Source: Mycolicibacterium chubuense NBB4
Lineage (GTDB): Bacteria; Actinomycetota; Actinomycetes; Mycobacteriales; Mycobacteriaceae
Assembly: GCF_000266905.1 (NCBI RefSeq)
Contig: NC_018027.1
Coordinates: 2,418,001 to 2,482,000, forward strand
Length of the DNA: 64,000 nucleotides
Direction of reading: 5' to 3'
Below the pieces are notes generated by a model that was not told the DNA's origin, made no database searches, and worked only from the letters and a program-made list of their open reading frames with translations. Positions 26,744 to 39,127 of the stretch are shown in pieces (position 1 is the first letter of the stretch; each line of letters begins with the position of its first letter). A program made the translations under genes and the position numbers.

Positions 26744-26760
26744 TATTGCATACTGCAACT
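26744..26760. promoter_or_regulatory. Palindromic operator between marR-type gene and ClC gene
   Basis: TTGCA-TAC-TGCAA (26746-26758) is a perfect inverted repeat with three-base centre, embedded in TATTGCATACTGCAACT. It ends two bases before the ClC ATG and about 50 bases before the MarR-type start. Size and symmetry match MarR-family operators. CATACT at 26749-26754 could also be the -10 of a leaderless ClC transcript, so binding would block it. Confidence 0.6.
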
Positions 26761-28485
26761 ATGAGCGTGCGCAACATGCTAGGTGGTTGGCTGCGCGCGC
26801 GGCCGTCGTCATTGGTGGCGTTGTCGATCGTCGTGGGGGTGCTCACCGGGCTCGGAGCGGTGATCTTCCGGTATCTGATCAGTGGCTTCACGTGGCTGTT
26901 CACCGGGCATCAGGATTTTGCGGGGCTGGGCCGGATCTCCAGTACCCACCTGCCGTGGCTGGGGGCGTGCTTCCTGCTCGTGGTCCCCGTCGTCGCCGGT
27001 TTGATCTACGGACCGCTGGTGTACCGGTTCGCGCCCGAGGCGCGAGGCCACGGCGTGCCCGAGGTGATGTACGCGGTGTCGATGCGTGGCGGCCGGATCG
27101 CACCCAGGGTAGCGTTCGTCAAATCGCTGGCGTCGGCGTTGTGCATCGGCGGCGGCGGCTCGGTGGGCCGCGAGGGACCGATCGTCCAGATCGGTTCCGC
27201 GGTCGGTTCCTCGGTCGCGCAGTGGCTGCGACTCGACACCACCCGGGTCCGGCTGCTGGTCGCCTGTGGCGCTGCCGGCGGCATCTCCGCGACGTTCAAC
27301 ACGCCGCTGGCGGGCCCGTTCTTCGCGATGGAACTGATCCTGAAGGACTTCGCCGCGCAGTCCTTCGGCGCCGTGGTGCTCTCCAGCGTGACGGCGTCCA
27401 TCGTCGGCCGGGCTCTGCTCGGTGACCAGCCGTTTTTGAAGCTGCCGTCGTTCTCCGTGCACAGTCCGGCCGAGTACCTGCTCTTCGCGGCTCTCGGAGT
27501 CCTGGTCGGAGTCGTCGGTGTGGTGTTCGCCAAGGTGCTGTATCTGGTGGAAGACGCGTGCGACTGGCTGTGGCGGGGGCCGGAGTGGGCGCGTCCGGCG
27601 GTCGGCGGCGTCCTGCTGGGAGCGCTGCTGCTGGCACTGCCGGAGATGTACGGGGTCGGTTATCCGGTACTGCAGAAGGCGATCGAAGGCCGGTACGTCG
27701 TCGGATTTCTGCTCGTGCTGATGATCGGCAAGATGCTGGCCACCAGCCTGACGATCGGTATCGGCGGGTCCGGCGGGGTCTTCGCCCCGACCCTGTTCAT
27801 CGGGGCGATGGCAGGCAGCGCCTTCGGCGTGCTCGCGCACATGACGTGGCCCTCGGCCACGGAAGCCGCCGGCGCCTACGGTCTGGTGGGGATGGGCGCC
27901 GCGCTGGCCGGCGCGACGAGGGCGTCGATCACTGCGGTGATCATCCTGTTCGAGCTGACGGGCCAGTACTCGATCATCCTGCCGCTGATGATCGCCGTCG
28001 CGCTCGCCGCCGGCACCAGCCACCTGCTGTCGCGCCAGACGATCTACACCTCGAAGCTGTGGCGCCGCGGGATCGACCTCGAGAACGCGCCCGCGCTGCC
28101 GGACAACGTCACAGCTGCCGCCCTGGCCGCACCGCCTCCGGTCCGGCTCCCTGAACACATGGCGCTCGCCGACGCGGCCGAACTGCTGGCTCGCGCACCG
28201 ACCGGCATGGTGCCCGTCGTCGCCGACGGCGACCGCTACGTCGGTTGCGTATCAGCCGAAGACGCAGTCACGGCGCTCGAGGACACGGAGGGACCACAAC
28301 TGATGGATTCCCTGCTGCGCCAGCCTCCGACGATCCCCGCCGATGCGCAGCTACCCGACGTGGTGAAGGCGCTGAGTGGTTACGGCGCAACGGGTTTGCC
28401 CGTGGTCGACGAAGGGAGCCGCCTGGTGGGGTGGATCACCTACGAGAACGTGCTGACTCGGCTGACTGTCAGGGGTCATCAGTGA
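26761..28485 (+). CDS. ClC-family chloride channel/transporter with C-terminal CBS domains
   Basis: A 574-residue protein. ClC signatures: GHGVP (96-100), GREGP with the gating Glu138, GSGGVFAPTLF and the pore Tyr429 (TIYTSKL). After the membrane part, two CBS-like modules (VRLPEHMALADAAELLARAPTGMVPVVADGDRYVGCVS and a repeat with TGLPVVDEGSRLVGWITYENVL) probably sense nucleotides. At the place of the internal proton glutamate of the E. coli antiporter (second Glu of FIIEEM) this protein has Leu192 (FFAMEL), so a channel mechanism is possible. ATG 26761 lies two bases after the palindrome, implying a leaderless mRNA; ATG 26776 is an alternative. GTGA overlap with the sigma factor gene suggests one operon. 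Confidence 0.93.
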   Translation: MSVRNMLGGWLRARPSSLVALSIVVGVLTGLGAVIFRYLISGFTWLFTGHQDFAGLGRISSTHLPWLGACFLLVVPVVAGLIYGPLVYRFAPEARGHGVPEVMYAVSMRGGRIAPRVAFVKSLASALCIGGGGSVGREGPIVQIGSAVGSSVAQWLRLDTTRVRLLVACGAAGGISATFNTPLAGPFFAMELILKDFAAQSFGAVVLSSVTASIVGRALLGDQPFLKLPSFSVHSPAEYLLFAALGVLVGVVGVVFAKVLYLVEDACDWLWRGPEWARPAVGGVLLGALLLALPEMYGVGYPVLQKAIEGRYVVGFLLVLMIGKMLATSLTIGIGGSGGVFAPTLFIGAMAGSAFGVLAHMTWPSATEAAGAYGLVGMGAALAGATRASITAVIILFELTGQYSIILPLMIAVALAAGTSHLLSRQTIYTSKLWRRGIDLENAPALPDNVTAAALAAPPPVRLPEHMALADAAELLARAPTGMVPVVADGDRYVGCVSAEDAVTALEDTEGPQLMDSLLRQPPTIPADAQLPDVVKALSGYGATGLPVVDEGSRLVGWITYENVLTRLTVRGHQ

Positions 28486-29267
28486 GCCGCTCGGCCGTCG
28501 ACTCGCGCCACGACTCGGACTACGCCGACGTGGCCGACATGTTCCGCGAGCTTGCCGCATTGGAATACGACCCGGCGGCCTTCCAGGAGCAGCGCGAGCG
28601 GATCATCTGCCGCTGCCTGCCGCTGGCCGAACACATCGCGCTGCGCTACAGCCGCCGCGGAGAACCCCATGACGATCTGGTGCAGATCGCGCGGGTCGGG
28701 CTGATGAACGCCGTGAACCGCTACGACGTCTGGTCCGGCCACGACTTCCTGTCCTTCGCCGTGCCGACGATCATGGGCGAGGTCCGGCGGTACTTCCGCG
28801 ACAGCGGCTGGGCGCTGGCGGTGCCCCGCCGGCTCAAGGATCTTCGCCAGACGGTCAACGCCGCGGCCGCGGAACTCGGTCAGCGCACCGGCCGGGCGCC
28901 GACCGCGACGGAATTGGCCGCGCACCTGGGCATCGATCGCGACGTCGTGGTCGAGACGCTGATCGCCTCCGGAAGCTACCGACCGACCTCCATCGATACG
29001 CAGTTCCGCGGACAGGACAGCGACGCACCGGCACTGGCGGAACGCATCGGTGCACCGGACGCCGGCCTGGAGCGCGTCGAGTACCGAGAGGCGTTGCGCC
29101 CGCTGCTCGACGCGCTGCCCGAACGGGAGCGGGTCATCATCACCATGCGTTTCTTCGAATCGCTCACCCAGACCCAGATCGCCGAACGACTCGGCATCTC
29201 GCAGATGCATGTGTCCCGGTTACTGGCCAAGGCGCTGGCCACGTTGCGTGACGGGCTGGACTCGTAG
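28482..29267 (+). CDS. SigF-type (SigB/SigF/SigG family) RNA polymerase sigma factor
   Basis: A 261-residue group 3 sigma factor. Region 2 is GEPHDDLVQIARVGLMNAVNRYD...FLSFAVPTIMGEVRRYFRD, region 3 VPRRLKDLRQ...APTATELAAHLGI, and region 4 LPERERVIITMRFFESLTQTQIAERLGISQMHVSRLLAKAL. It is very close to mycobacterial SigF in regions 2 and 4, so it should read GTTT-N15-17-GGGTAT promoters. The usual anti-sigma factor gene (rsbW/usfX) is not next to it; the upstream partner is the ClC gene, overlapped by four bases. It is therefore probably a SigF paralogue rather than the main sigF locus. GTG 28482 is the start; the longer upstream frame is ClC shadow. Confidence 0.9.
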   Translation: MSRSAVDSRHDSDYADVADMFRELAALEYDPAAFQEQRERIICRCLPLAEHIALRYSRRGEPHDDLVQIARVGLMNAVNRYDVWSGHDFLSFAVPTIMGEVRRYFRDSGWALAVPRRLKDLRQTVNAAAAELGQRTGRAPTATELAAHLGIDRDVVVETLIASGSYRPTSIDTQFRGQDSDAPALAERIGAPDAGLERVEYREALRPLLDALPERERVIITMRFFESLTQTQIAERLGISQMHVSRLLAKALATLRDGLDS

Positions 29268-29276
29268 GCTCTCGGG

Positions 29277-29678
29277 ATGAACACCGAAGTCCTCGATGTG
29301 GACACCTCGCGACGGCGGATCGTGGATCTCACGTCCGCGGTGCGATCGTTCTGTGCGTCACAGGGTGACGGGCTGTGCAACGTCTTCGTACCGCACGCGA
29401 CGGCGGGTCTGGCCCTCATCGAGACCGGGGCCGGGTCCGACGACGACCTCGTCGACACGCTGGAGCGGCTGCTGCCCCGCGACGACCGCTACCGCCATGC
29501 GCACGGATCTTTCGGCCACGGTGCCGACCACGTGCTGCCCGGCCTGGTGTCGCCGTCGGTGACCGTGCCGGTGGGTGACGGCGAACCACTCCTCGGCACC
29601 TGGCAGAGCATCGTGCTGGTGGATCTGAACCGGGACAACACGGCCCGATCGGTGCGTTTGAGCTTCGTGTCGGGCTGA
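29277..29678 (+). CDS. YjbQ/UPF0047 family protein
   Basis: A 133-residue protein of the UPF0047 family, with the conserved CNVFVPHATAGLALIE, the His in HAHGSFGHGADHVLPGL and the C-terminal LGTWQSIVLVDLNRDNTARSVRLSFV. E. coli YjbQ has weak thiamine-phosphate synthase activity and was shown to relieve loss of ThiE; a physiological role elsewhere is unsettled. ATG 29277 lies nine bases after the sigma factor stop, so it may be in the same unit. In M. tuberculosis the recalled homologue (Rv2556c) also neighbours alaS, so its position is ancestral rather than linked to the sigma factor. Confidence 0.88.
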   Translation: MNTEVLDVDTSRRRIVDLTSAVRSFCASQGDGLCNVFVPHATAGLALIETGAGSDDDLVDTLERLLPRDDRYRHAHGSFGHGADHVLPGLVSPSVTVPVGDGEPLLGTWQSIVLVDLNRDNTARSVRLSFVSG

Positions 29679-29785
29679 GCGCCTCGACCGGTGTGCGAAC
29701 GGTACTGTGGTGGGTCGAGTATTCGCAGGTGACGGGCCGACGTCATTGACCGGCTCCGTCGACGAGACCCAAAGGACAGCAGGAC

Positions 29786-32479
29786 GTGCAGACACACGAG
29801 ATCAGGAAGCGGTTCCTTGATCATTTCGTGAAGGCGGGACACATCGAGGTGCCCAGCGCCTCGGTGATCCTCGACGATCCGAACCTGCTGTTCGTCAACG
29901 CCGGCATGGTGCAGTTCGTGCCGTACTTCCTCGGGGCCCGCACGCCGCCGTGGAACCGCGCGGTGAGCGTGCAGAAGTGCATCCGCACGCCCGACATCGA
30001 CGAGGTGGGCATCACCACCCGGCACAACACCTTCTTCCAGATGGCGGGCAACTTCTCGTTCGGCGATTACTTCAAGAAGGGCGCCATCGAGTTCGCCTGG
30101 ACGCTGCTCACCGGCCCCCAGGACCGGGGCGGCTACGGGTTCGATCCCGAAAAGCTCTGGGCGACAGTCTATCTCGACGATGACGAGGCCATTTCGCTGT
30201 GGCAGGAAGTGGCCGGTCTGCCGCTGGAGCGCATCCAGCGACGCGGAATGGCCGACAACTACTGGTCCATGGGGATCCCGGGCCCGTGCGGTCCGTCGTC
30301 GGAGATCTACTACGACCGCGGGCCCGAGTACGGCGTCGAGGGCGGCCCCGAGGCCAACGAGGACCGCTACATCGAGATCTGGAATCTCGTGTTCATGCAG
30401 AACGAGCGCGGGGAGGGAACCTCGAAGGAGGACTTCGAGATCCTCGGCCCGCTGCCGCGCAAGAACATCGACACCGGTATGGGCATCGAGCGCGTGGCGT
30501 GTCTGCTGCAAGGCGTCGACAACGTCTACGAGACCGATCTGCTGCGGCCGGCCATCGACCTGGTGTCGAGCCTGGCTCCGCGCCCGTACGTCAACCACGG
30601 CCACAGCGCCGACGACGTGCGGTACCGGATCATCGCCGACCACAGCAGGACCGCCGCGATCATCATCGCCGACGGCGTCAGCCCCGGAAACGAAGGTCGC
30701 GGCTACGTCCTGCGCCGGCTCCTGCGCCGGATCATCCGCGCCGCCAAGCTGCTCGGCGTCGAGCAGCCGATCATGGCCGACCTGATGGCCACGGTGCGGG
30801 ACGCGATGGGGCCGTCCTACCCCGAGCTGGTCACCGACTTCGATCGCATCCAGCGGATCGCGGTGGCGGAGGAAACCGCGTTCAACCGCACGCTCGCGTC
30901 GGGTTCGCGGCTGTTCGAGGACGCGGCCCGCTCCACCCGGGCCGCCGGCGCCACCGTGCTCTCCGGCACCGACGCCTTCACGCTGCACGACACCTACGGG
31001 TTCCCGCTCGAGCTCACCCTCGAGATGGCCGCCGAGGCGGGCCTCAGCGTGGACGAAGAGGGTTTCCGCGGACTGATGGCGCAGCAGCGTCAGCGCGCCA
31101 AGGCCGACGCCGCCGCGCGCAAGCAGGCCCACACCGACCTGTCGGCGTACCGCGAACTCATGGACTCCGGGCCCACAGAATTCACCGGGTTCGACGAATT
31201 GACCACCGAGGCAAAGATTCTCGGAATATTCGTGGACGGCCGGCGGGTGCCGGTGGTCTCGCACGACGGGCTCGACGCCCAGCGCGTGGAGCTGATCCTG
31301 GACCGCACGCCGTTCTACGCCGAGTCCGGCGGGCAGATCGCCGACGAGGGCGCCATCACGGGCACCGGTGCCTCCGAGACCGCGAAGGCGGCGGTCACCG
31401 ACGTGCAGAAGATCGCGAAAACCCTGTGGGCGCACCGCGTCAACGTCGAATCGGGCGAGTTCGTCGAGGGCGACACGGTCGTCGCCGCCGTCGACCCGCG
31501 CTGGCGCCACGGCGCCACCCAGGGGCACTCGGGCACCCACATGGTGCACGCGGCCCTGCGCCAGGTGCTGGGCCCCAACGCCGTTCAGGCAGGCTCGCTG
31601 AACCGTCCCGGTTATCTGCGGTTCGACTTCAACTGGCAGGGCGGTCTGACCGAGGAGCAGCGCTCGCAGATCGAGGAGGTCACCAACCAGGCCGTCGAGG
31701 CCGACTTCGAGGTGCACAGCTTCACCACCGAGCTGGACAAGGCGAAGGCCATGGGCGCGATGGCGCTGTTCGGCGAGGCGTATCCCGAGGAGGTCCGGGT
31801 CGTCGAGATCGGCGGACCGTTCTCGCTGGAGCTGTGCGGCGGCACGCACGTGCGCCGCTCCGCCCAGATCGGTCCGGTGACCATCCTGGGCGAGTCGTCG
31901 GTCGGCTCCGGCGTACGCCGCGTGGAGGCCTACGTCGGGCTGGACTCCTTCCGCCACCTGGCCAAGGAACGGGCGCTGATGGCGGGGCTGGCATCGTCGC
32001 TGAAGGTGCCCTCGGAGGAGGTGCCCGACAGGGTCGCCACCCTCGTGGACCGGCTGCGCGCTGCCGAGAAGGAGCTCGACCGGCTCCGGATGGCCAACGC
32101 CAGAGCGGCGGCAGCGAACGCCGCCGCCGGGGCGGAGCAGATCGGTAAGGTCCGGGTCGTGGCTCAGCGGATGGCCGGCGGCATGTCGGGGGGCGACCTG
32201 CGCTCGCTGGTCGGCGACATCCGCGGCAAGTTGGGCAGCGATGCCGGTGTGGTCGCGCTGATCGCCGAGGGCGACAACGACTCGGTTCCGTACGTGGTGG
32301 CGGTCAACCCGGGCGCGCAGGACCTCGGGCTGCGCGCCGACGAGTTGGTGAAGGTGCTCGGCAGCGCGGTCAACGGGCGTGGCGGAGGCAAGGCAGATCT
32401 GGCGCAGGGTTCCGGTAAGGGGGCGGCGGGTATCGACGCGGCATTGGCGGCGATACGCGCGGAGATCGGCCGGAGCTAG
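29786..32479 (+). CDS. alaS: Alanyl-tRNA synthetase
   Basis: An 897-residue class II synthetase that charges tRNA-Ala. The N-terminal catalytic core has [32 protein letters not shown], motif 2 in [16 protein letters not shown] and motif 3 in [16 protein letters not shown]. The editing domain shows [16 protein letters not shown] and the zinc-site CGGTHV, and the C-terminal C-Ala region has [13 protein letters not shown]. Start GTG 29786, with AGCAGGAC directly upstream. The 107-base gap after YjbQ contains TACTGT, a plausible -10. It begins a run of co-directional genes through aroB. Confidence 0.97.
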   Translation: MQTHEIRKRFLDHFVKAGHIEVPSASVILDDPNLLFVNAGMVQFVPYFLGARTPPWNRAVSVQKCIRTPDIDEVGITTRHNTFFQMAGNFSFGDYFKKGAIEFAWTLLTGPQDRGGYGFDPEKLWATVYLDDDEAISLWQEVAGLPLERIQRRGMADNYWSMGIPGPCGPSSEIYYDRGPEYGVEGGPEANEDRYIEIWNLVFMQNERGEGTSKEDFEILGPLPRKNIDTGMGIERVACLLQGVDNVYETDLLRPAIDLVSSLAPRPYVNHGHSADDVRYRIIADHSRTAAIIIADGVSPGNEGRGYVLRRLLRRIIRAAKLLGVEQPIMADLMATVRDAMGPSYPELVTDFDRIQRIAVAEETAFNRTLASGSRLFEDAARSTRAAGATVLSGTDAFTLHDTYGFPLELTLEMAAEAGLSVDEEGFRGLMAQQRQRAKADAAARKQAHTDLSAYRELMDSGPTEFTGFDELTTEAKILGIFVDGRRVPVVSHDGLDAQRVELILDRTPFYAESGGQIADEGAITGTGASETAKAAVTDVQKIAKTLWAHRVNVESGEFVEGDTVVAAVDPRWRHGATQGHSGTHMVHAALRQVLGPNAVQAGSLNRPGYLRFDFNWQGGLTEEQRSQIEEVTNQAVEADFEVHSFTTELDKAKAMGAMALFGEAYPEEVRVVEIGGPFSLELCGGTHVRRSAQIGPVTILGESSVGSGVRRVEAYVGLDSFRHLAKERALMAGLASSLKVPSEEVPDRVATLVDRLRAAEKELDRLRMANARAAAANAAAGAEQIGKVRVVAQRMAGGMSGGDLRSLVGDIRGKLGSDAGVVALIAEGDNDSVPYVVAVNPGAQDLGLRADELVKVLGSAVNGRGGGKADLAQGSGKGAAGIDAALAAIRAEIGRS

Positions 32480-32483
32480 CCCG

Positions 32484-33011
32484 GTGGCCGACACCGAGTG
32501 GACCCACCGCGCGCCGGACCGGCCCGGCGACCCCGGCACCTCCGCCGACCCGGGTCGCGGGCGACGCCTCGGGGTCGACGTCGGCACCGTGCGCATCGGG
32601 GTGGCCATCAGCGATCCGGACGCGATCCTGGCGACTCCGGTGGAGACCGTGGCGCGCGATCGCCGCACGGAAAAACACCTGCGGCGGCTCGTCGCGCTGG
32701 TCGACGAGTATCAGGCCGTGGAGGTCGTCGTCGGTTTGCCACGCACCCTGGCCGACCGGGCCGGCGCTTCGGCGCGCGATGCCGTCGAGGTGGCGGATCG
32801 GCTCGCCGAGCGGATCTCACCGGTTCCGGTGCGCCTGACCGACGAGAGGTTCACGACACTGACCGCGCAGCGTTCACTGCGCGAGGCGGGCGTCCGGGCT
32901 CGCGGACAACGGTCGGTGATCGATCAAGCTGCGGCGGTGGGGATACTGCAGAACTGGCTGGATCAGCGGAGGGCGGCGCTGCCCGTACACGGAGAGGTCA
33001 GGGATGGCTGA
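32484..33011 (+). CDS. ruvX: YqgF/RuvX family pre-16S rRNA processing nuclease or Holliday junction resolvase
   Basis: A 175-residue RNase H-fold protein: [16 protein letters not shown] carries the first catalytic Asp, then [30 protein letters not shown] with the second acidic pair, and [15 protein letters not shown] with the last Asp. In E. coli YqgF matures the 16S rRNA 5' end; in M. tuberculosis RuvX has been studied as a resolvase. GTG 32484 is four bases after the alaS stop, the usual operon arrangement, and its end overlaps mltG by eight bases. Confidence 0.92.
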   Translation: MADTEWTHRAPDRPGDPGTSADPGRGRRLGVDVGTVRIGVAISDPDAILATPVETVARDRRTEKHLRRLVALVDEYQAVEVVVGLPRTLADRAGASARDAVEVADRLAERISPVPVRLTDERFTTLTAQRSLREAGVRARGQRSVIDQAAAVGILQNWLDQRRAALPVHGEVRDG

Positions 33012-34251
33012 CGACTGGCGCAGTGACCGTGCCGAGCCGCTGGCAGTGGGGCCACCCCGCCAGCGGATGACTCGCCAGCAGCGCATGCGGGAGGCGCGCC
33101 ACCGGCGCAGGCGGCGCGTCGCGGCCGTCATCGCGGTCGCCATGCTGGTGGTCGTCGTCATCGGCGCGGTCTTCCTCGGTTCGCGGCTGTGGCACTCCTT
33201 GTTCGGCGGTTCCGCCAGCGACTACGCCGGGAACGGGGTCAACGACGTGGTGATCCAGATCCACGACGGCGACTCGACCACCGCGATCGGCAGGACGCTG
33301 CAGGACAAGAACGTGGTGCGCACGATCAAGGCCTTCGTCGACGCGGCCGACGGCAACACCGCGATCTCGGCCATCCAGCCCGGCTTCTACAAGGTGCGCA
33401 CCGAGATCCCCGCGGCCAACGCGGTGGCGCGGCTGGCCGATCCCGCCAATCGGGTCGGCAAACTGGTGATCCCGGAGGGACGCCAACTCGACGACGTCCG
33501 CGATGTGAAGACCAACGCCGTCACCGAGGGCATCTTCGCGCTGGTCTCGAAAGCCACGTGCGTCAACCTCGACGGCAACCGGCGCTGCGTGTCGGTGCAG
33601 GATCTGCGCAACACCGCCGGTGCCGCGTCGTTGCCCTCGCTGGGGGTGCCTCAGTGGGCCGCCCCCGCCGTCACCGCGCTGGGTTCGGACCATCGCCGGA
33701 TCGAGGGGCTGATCGCGCCGGGCTCGTGGAACATCGACCCCTCCGCCGACCCGCAGCAGATCCTGTCCACACTGATTGCGGGCAGCGCGGCACAGTACGA
33801 GAGCGGGGGACTGCTGGCGACCTCCGCGGCGCTGAAGATGTCGCCGTACCAGATCCTCACGGTCGCGTCGCTGGTACAGCGCGAGGCGAAGCCACCGGAC
33901 TTCCCGAAGGTCGCCAGGGTCATCTACAACCGGCTGGCCGAGCGCCGCACGCTGGAGTTCGACTCGACGGTGAACTACCCGCTGGACCGCATCGAGGTCG
34001 CCACCACCGACGCCGACCGCGCGCAGGCCACGCAATGGAACACCTACGTGCGACCGGGCCTGCCCGCCACGCCGATCTGTTCGCCCGGACAGCCGGCCCT
34101 CGCCGCCGCCGAGGCGCCCGCGCCGGGGGACTGGCTGTACTTCGTGACGATCGACATGCAGGGCACCACCCTGTTCACCCGCGAGTACGAGCAGCACCTG
34201 GCCAACATCGAGCTCGCGAAACGCAACGGCGTCCTCGACTCGGCGCGATGA
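33004..34251 (+). CDS. mltG: Endolytic transglycosylase MltG (YceG-like)
   Basis: A 415-residue membrane-anchored enzyme that cuts nascent peptidoglycan glycan strands. A basic cytoplasmic segment ([21 protein letters not shown]) leads into one transmembrane helix at about residues 38-58; the YceG domain follows, with [29 protein letters not shown] and the catalytic-site stretch [10 protein letters not shown] (Glu294), then [20 protein letters not shown]. Where many homologues have two acidic residues in this stretch (SIVEKE) this one has only the second. It overlaps ruvX by eight bases and aroE by four. Confidence 0.92.
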   Translation: MADDWRSDRAEPLAVGPPRQRMTRQQRMREARHRRRRRVAAVIAVAMLVVVVIGAVFLGSRLWHSLFGGSASDYAGNGVNDVVIQIHDGDSTTAIGRTLQDKNVVRTIKAFVDAADGNTAISAIQPGFYKVRTEIPAANAVARLADPANRVGKLVIPEGRQLDDVRDVKTNAVTEGIFALVSKATCVNLDGNRRCVSVQDLRNTAGAASLPSLGVPQWAAPAVTALGSDHRRIEGLIAPGSWNIDPSADPQQILSTLIAGSAAQYESGGLLATSAALKMSPYQILTVASLVQREAKPPDFPKVARVIYNRLAERRTLEFDSTVNYPLDRIEVATTDADRAQATQWNTYVRPGLPATPICSPGQPALAAAEAPAPGDWLYFVTIDMQGTTLFTREYEQHLANIELAKRNGVLDSAR

Positions 34252-35060
34252 GCGACAGCCCTCGGCGCGCCGCGGTGCTTGGGAAGCCGATCGCGCACTC
34301 GCGGTCCCCGCAGTTGCATCTGGCGGCCTACCGCGCGCTCGGCCTCGACGGCTGGACTTACGACCGCATCGAGTGCACCGGGGAGCAACTGCCTGCCGTG
34401 GTGGCCGGATTCGGGGCGGAATGGGTCGGCGTGTCGGTCACGATGCCGGGCAAGTTCGCTGCTCTGCGGTTCGCCGACGAGGCCACCGAGCGCGCCCGGC
34501 TGATCGGGTCCGCCAACACGCTGGTGCGCTCGCCGGCGGGCTGGCTGGCGGACAACACCGACGTCGACGGCGTGACCGGTGCGCTCGCGGTGGCGGAGGT
34601 GTCCGACCGCGCCCTGGTGGTCGGCTCCGGCGGAACGGCACCCGCCGCGGTGGTCGGCCTCGTCTCCCTCGGGGTCCGAGACCTCACCGTGGTCGCCCGC
34701 AACGCGCAGAAGGCAGCTGAGCTGGTCGGCCTCGCCGAGCGCTGCGGGGCCCGGGCCCGATGGTGCGATCTCGAGCACGAGGCTCTCGCGCAGGCGGTGA
34801 GGGACGTCGGTGTGGTGGTCAACACGGTGCCCGCCGACGCCGTCGCGCCGTTCGCCCCCACGCTCGCGGACACGCCCGTCCTGCTCGACGCGATCTACGA
34901 CCCGTGGCCGACCCCGCTGGCCGCCGCCGTGCAGGCGGCCGGCGGGCGGGTGGTCAGCGGGCTGCAGATGCTGCTCAATCAGGCGTACACCCAGGTCGAA
35001 CTGTTCACCGGCCTGCCCGCGCCCAAAGAGGCGATGAGGGCGGCACTCGAGGGCGCTTAG
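34248..35060 (+). CDS. aroE: Shikimate dehydrogenase
   Basis: A 270-residue NADP-dependent enzyme that reduces 3-dehydroshikimate to shikimate. The substrate-binding HSRSPQLH is at residues 17-24, the catalytic Lys69 lies in SVTMPGK and Asp105 in NTDVDG; the NADP loop is VVGSGGTAPA, and GLQMLLNQAYTQVELFTG closes the substrate site. ATG 34248 overlaps the mltG stop as ATGA. It opens the shikimate gene cluster continued by aroC, aroK and aroB. Confidence 0.94.
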   Translation: MSDSPRRAAVLGKPIAHSRSPQLHLAAYRALGLDGWTYDRIECTGEQLPAVVAGFGAEWVGVSVTMPGKFAALRFADEATERARLIGSANTLVRSPAGWLADNTDVDGVTGALAVAEVSDRALVVGSGGTAPAAVVGLVSLGVRDLTVVARNAQKAAELVGLAERCGARARWCDLEHEALAQAVRDVGVVVNTVPADAVAPFAPTLADTPVLLDAIYDPWPTPLAAAVQAAGGRVVSGLQMLLNQAYTQVELFTGLPAPKEAMRAALEGA

Positions 35061-35069
35061 CCTGAACAG

Positions 35070-35510
35070 GTGGGGGAGATCGGCGCGGCGCTGGCCGCCG
35101 TCGCGGTGGCCGGGTGGCTGATCACGTTGAGCGCGTTCGACATTCGTCAGCGGCGATTGCCCAACAGGCTCACCCTGCCGGGCGCCGCCGTGATCCTGAT
35201 CGCAGCGGCCGCGTGCGGCCACGGCGCTGCGGCCGTACTCGGTGCGGCGGCGTTGTTCGGGGTGTACGCCGCGGTACACCTGGTCGCGCCGGCGGCCATG
35301 GGCGCCGGTGACGTCAAACTCGCGATCGGTCTCGGCGCCCTGACCGGGGCGTTCGGGCCGGACGTGTGGATGGTGGCCGCAGTGGGAGCCTCCCTGCTGA
35401 GCGCCCTGCTGGGGCTGTCGCGGCTGGCGCAGGGCGCCGGCTCCCGCATGCCGCACGGCCCGTCCATGTGTCTGGCCGCCGGCGCCGCGGTGGCGGTGGC
35501 GGTGATCTGA
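35070..35510 (+). CDS. Prepilin peptidase (A24 family), short form
   Basis: A 146-residue polytopic membrane protein with the aspartyl protease motif GxGD in [17 protein letters not shown] and an Asp in [15 protein letters not shown] near the N-terminus; these are the two catalytic aspartates of type IV prepilin peptidases. It lacks the N-terminal cysteine-containing methylase domain of full PilD proteins, as is usual in actinobacteria, where such enzymes process Flp/Tad-type pilins. GTG 35070 is nine bases after aroE. No pilin gene is in the window. Confidence 0.88.
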   Translation: MGEIGAALAAVAVAGWLITLSAFDIRQRRLPNRLTLPGAAVILIAAAACGHGAAAVLGAAALFGVYAAVHLVAPAAMGAGDVKLAIGLGALTGAFGPDVWMVAAVGASLLSALLGLSRLAQGAGSRMPHGPSMCLAAGAAVAVAVI

Positions 35511-35539
35511 CACGCGGGCGGCGTGCGAAAATGGGACCC

Positions 35540-36753
35540 GTGTTGCGATGGACGACAGCTGGTGAATCCCACGGCCGCGCGTTGGTGGCCATGGTCGAGG
35601 GCATGGTCGCCGGCGTTCACGTCACCTCCCAGGACATCGCCGCGCAGCTGGCGCGGCGCCGTCTCGGCTATGGCCGCGGCGCCCGGATGAAGTTCGAGCA
35701 GGACCAGGTCACCATGCTCGCCGGCCTGCGGCACGGCCTCACGCTCGGTGGCCCGATAGCCATCGAGATCGCCAACACGGAATGGCCGAAGTGGGAGACC
35801 GTGATGGCGCCCGACCCGGTCGACGAGGCCGCACTCGCCGACAGCGCCGCCCGCAACGCACCCCTGACCAGGCCGCGGCCCGGCCACGCCGACTACGCCG
35901 GCATGTTGAAGTACGGCTTCGACGACGCGCGGCCCGTGCTCGAGCGCGCCAGCGCCCGGGAGACCGCCGCCCGCGTCGCGGCGGGCACCGTGGCGCGCGC
36001 CTTCCTGCAGCAGGCGCTCGGCGTGCAGGTGGTGTCCCACGTCGTGTCCATCGGCGCGTCCACGCCCTACGACGGTCCGCCGCCGCAGGCCGCCGACCTG
36101 GGCCGAATCGACGCCAGCCCGGTGCGGGCGTTCGACGAGGCCAGCGAGGCGCTGATGATCGCCGAGATCGAGGCCGCCAAGCGCGACGGCGACACCCTCG
36201 GCGGCGTGGTCGAAGTGGTGGCCCACGGGCTGCCCGTCGGGCTGGGCTCGTTCACCAGCGGCGACAACCGGCTCGACAGCCAGCTCGCCGCCGCCGTCAT
36301 GGGCATCCAGGCGATCAAAGGCGTCGAGATCGGCGACGGGTTCGAGACGGCGCGCAGGCGGGGCAGCGTCGCGCACGACGAGATGTACCCGGGTCCCGAT
36401 GGTGTCATGCGGTCCACCAACCGGGCCGGTGGTCTGGAAGGCGGCATGACCAACGGCCTGGCGGTCCGGGTCCGCGCGGCGATGAAGCCGATCTCGACGG
36501 TGCCGCGGGCGCTGTCCACGGTGGACATGGCGACCGGGGACGAAGCGGTGGCGATCCATCAGCGTTCGGACGTGTGCGCCGTGCCCGCAGCCGGCGTCGT
36601 GGTCGAGACGATGGTCGCCCTGGTGCTGGCGCGGGCCGCGCTGGAGAAGTTCGGCGGCGACTCGCTGGCGGAGACGCGCGCGAACATCGAGAGCTACCTG
36701 CACGCCGTCGCCGAGCGTGAACCGTCGACCGGCGGAGTCAGGGCCTCGGGCTG

Positions 36754-36754
<1 letters not shown>
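35540..36754 (+). CDS. aroC: Chorismate synthase
   Basis: A 404-residue enzyme, near the usual length, that converts 5-enolpyruvylshikimate-3-phosphate to chorismate using reduced FMN. Family blocks are [67 protein letters not shown] and [10 protein letters not shown]. Start GTG 35540 agrees with the mycobacterial N-terminus ([12 protein letters not shown]); ATG 35531 would add three residues. It follows the prepilin peptidase by 29 bases and shares one base with aroK (TGATG). Confidence 0.96.
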
Positions 36755-39094
<2,340 letters not shown>

Positions 39095-39127
39095 GGGGCC
39101 TCACCTTAGCGAGTAGCGTCAGCGGCT

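Noticed and set aside
29489..32668. A 1059-codon minus-strand frame across alaS
   Set aside because: Shadow of alaS; composition and lack of domains argue against a gene.
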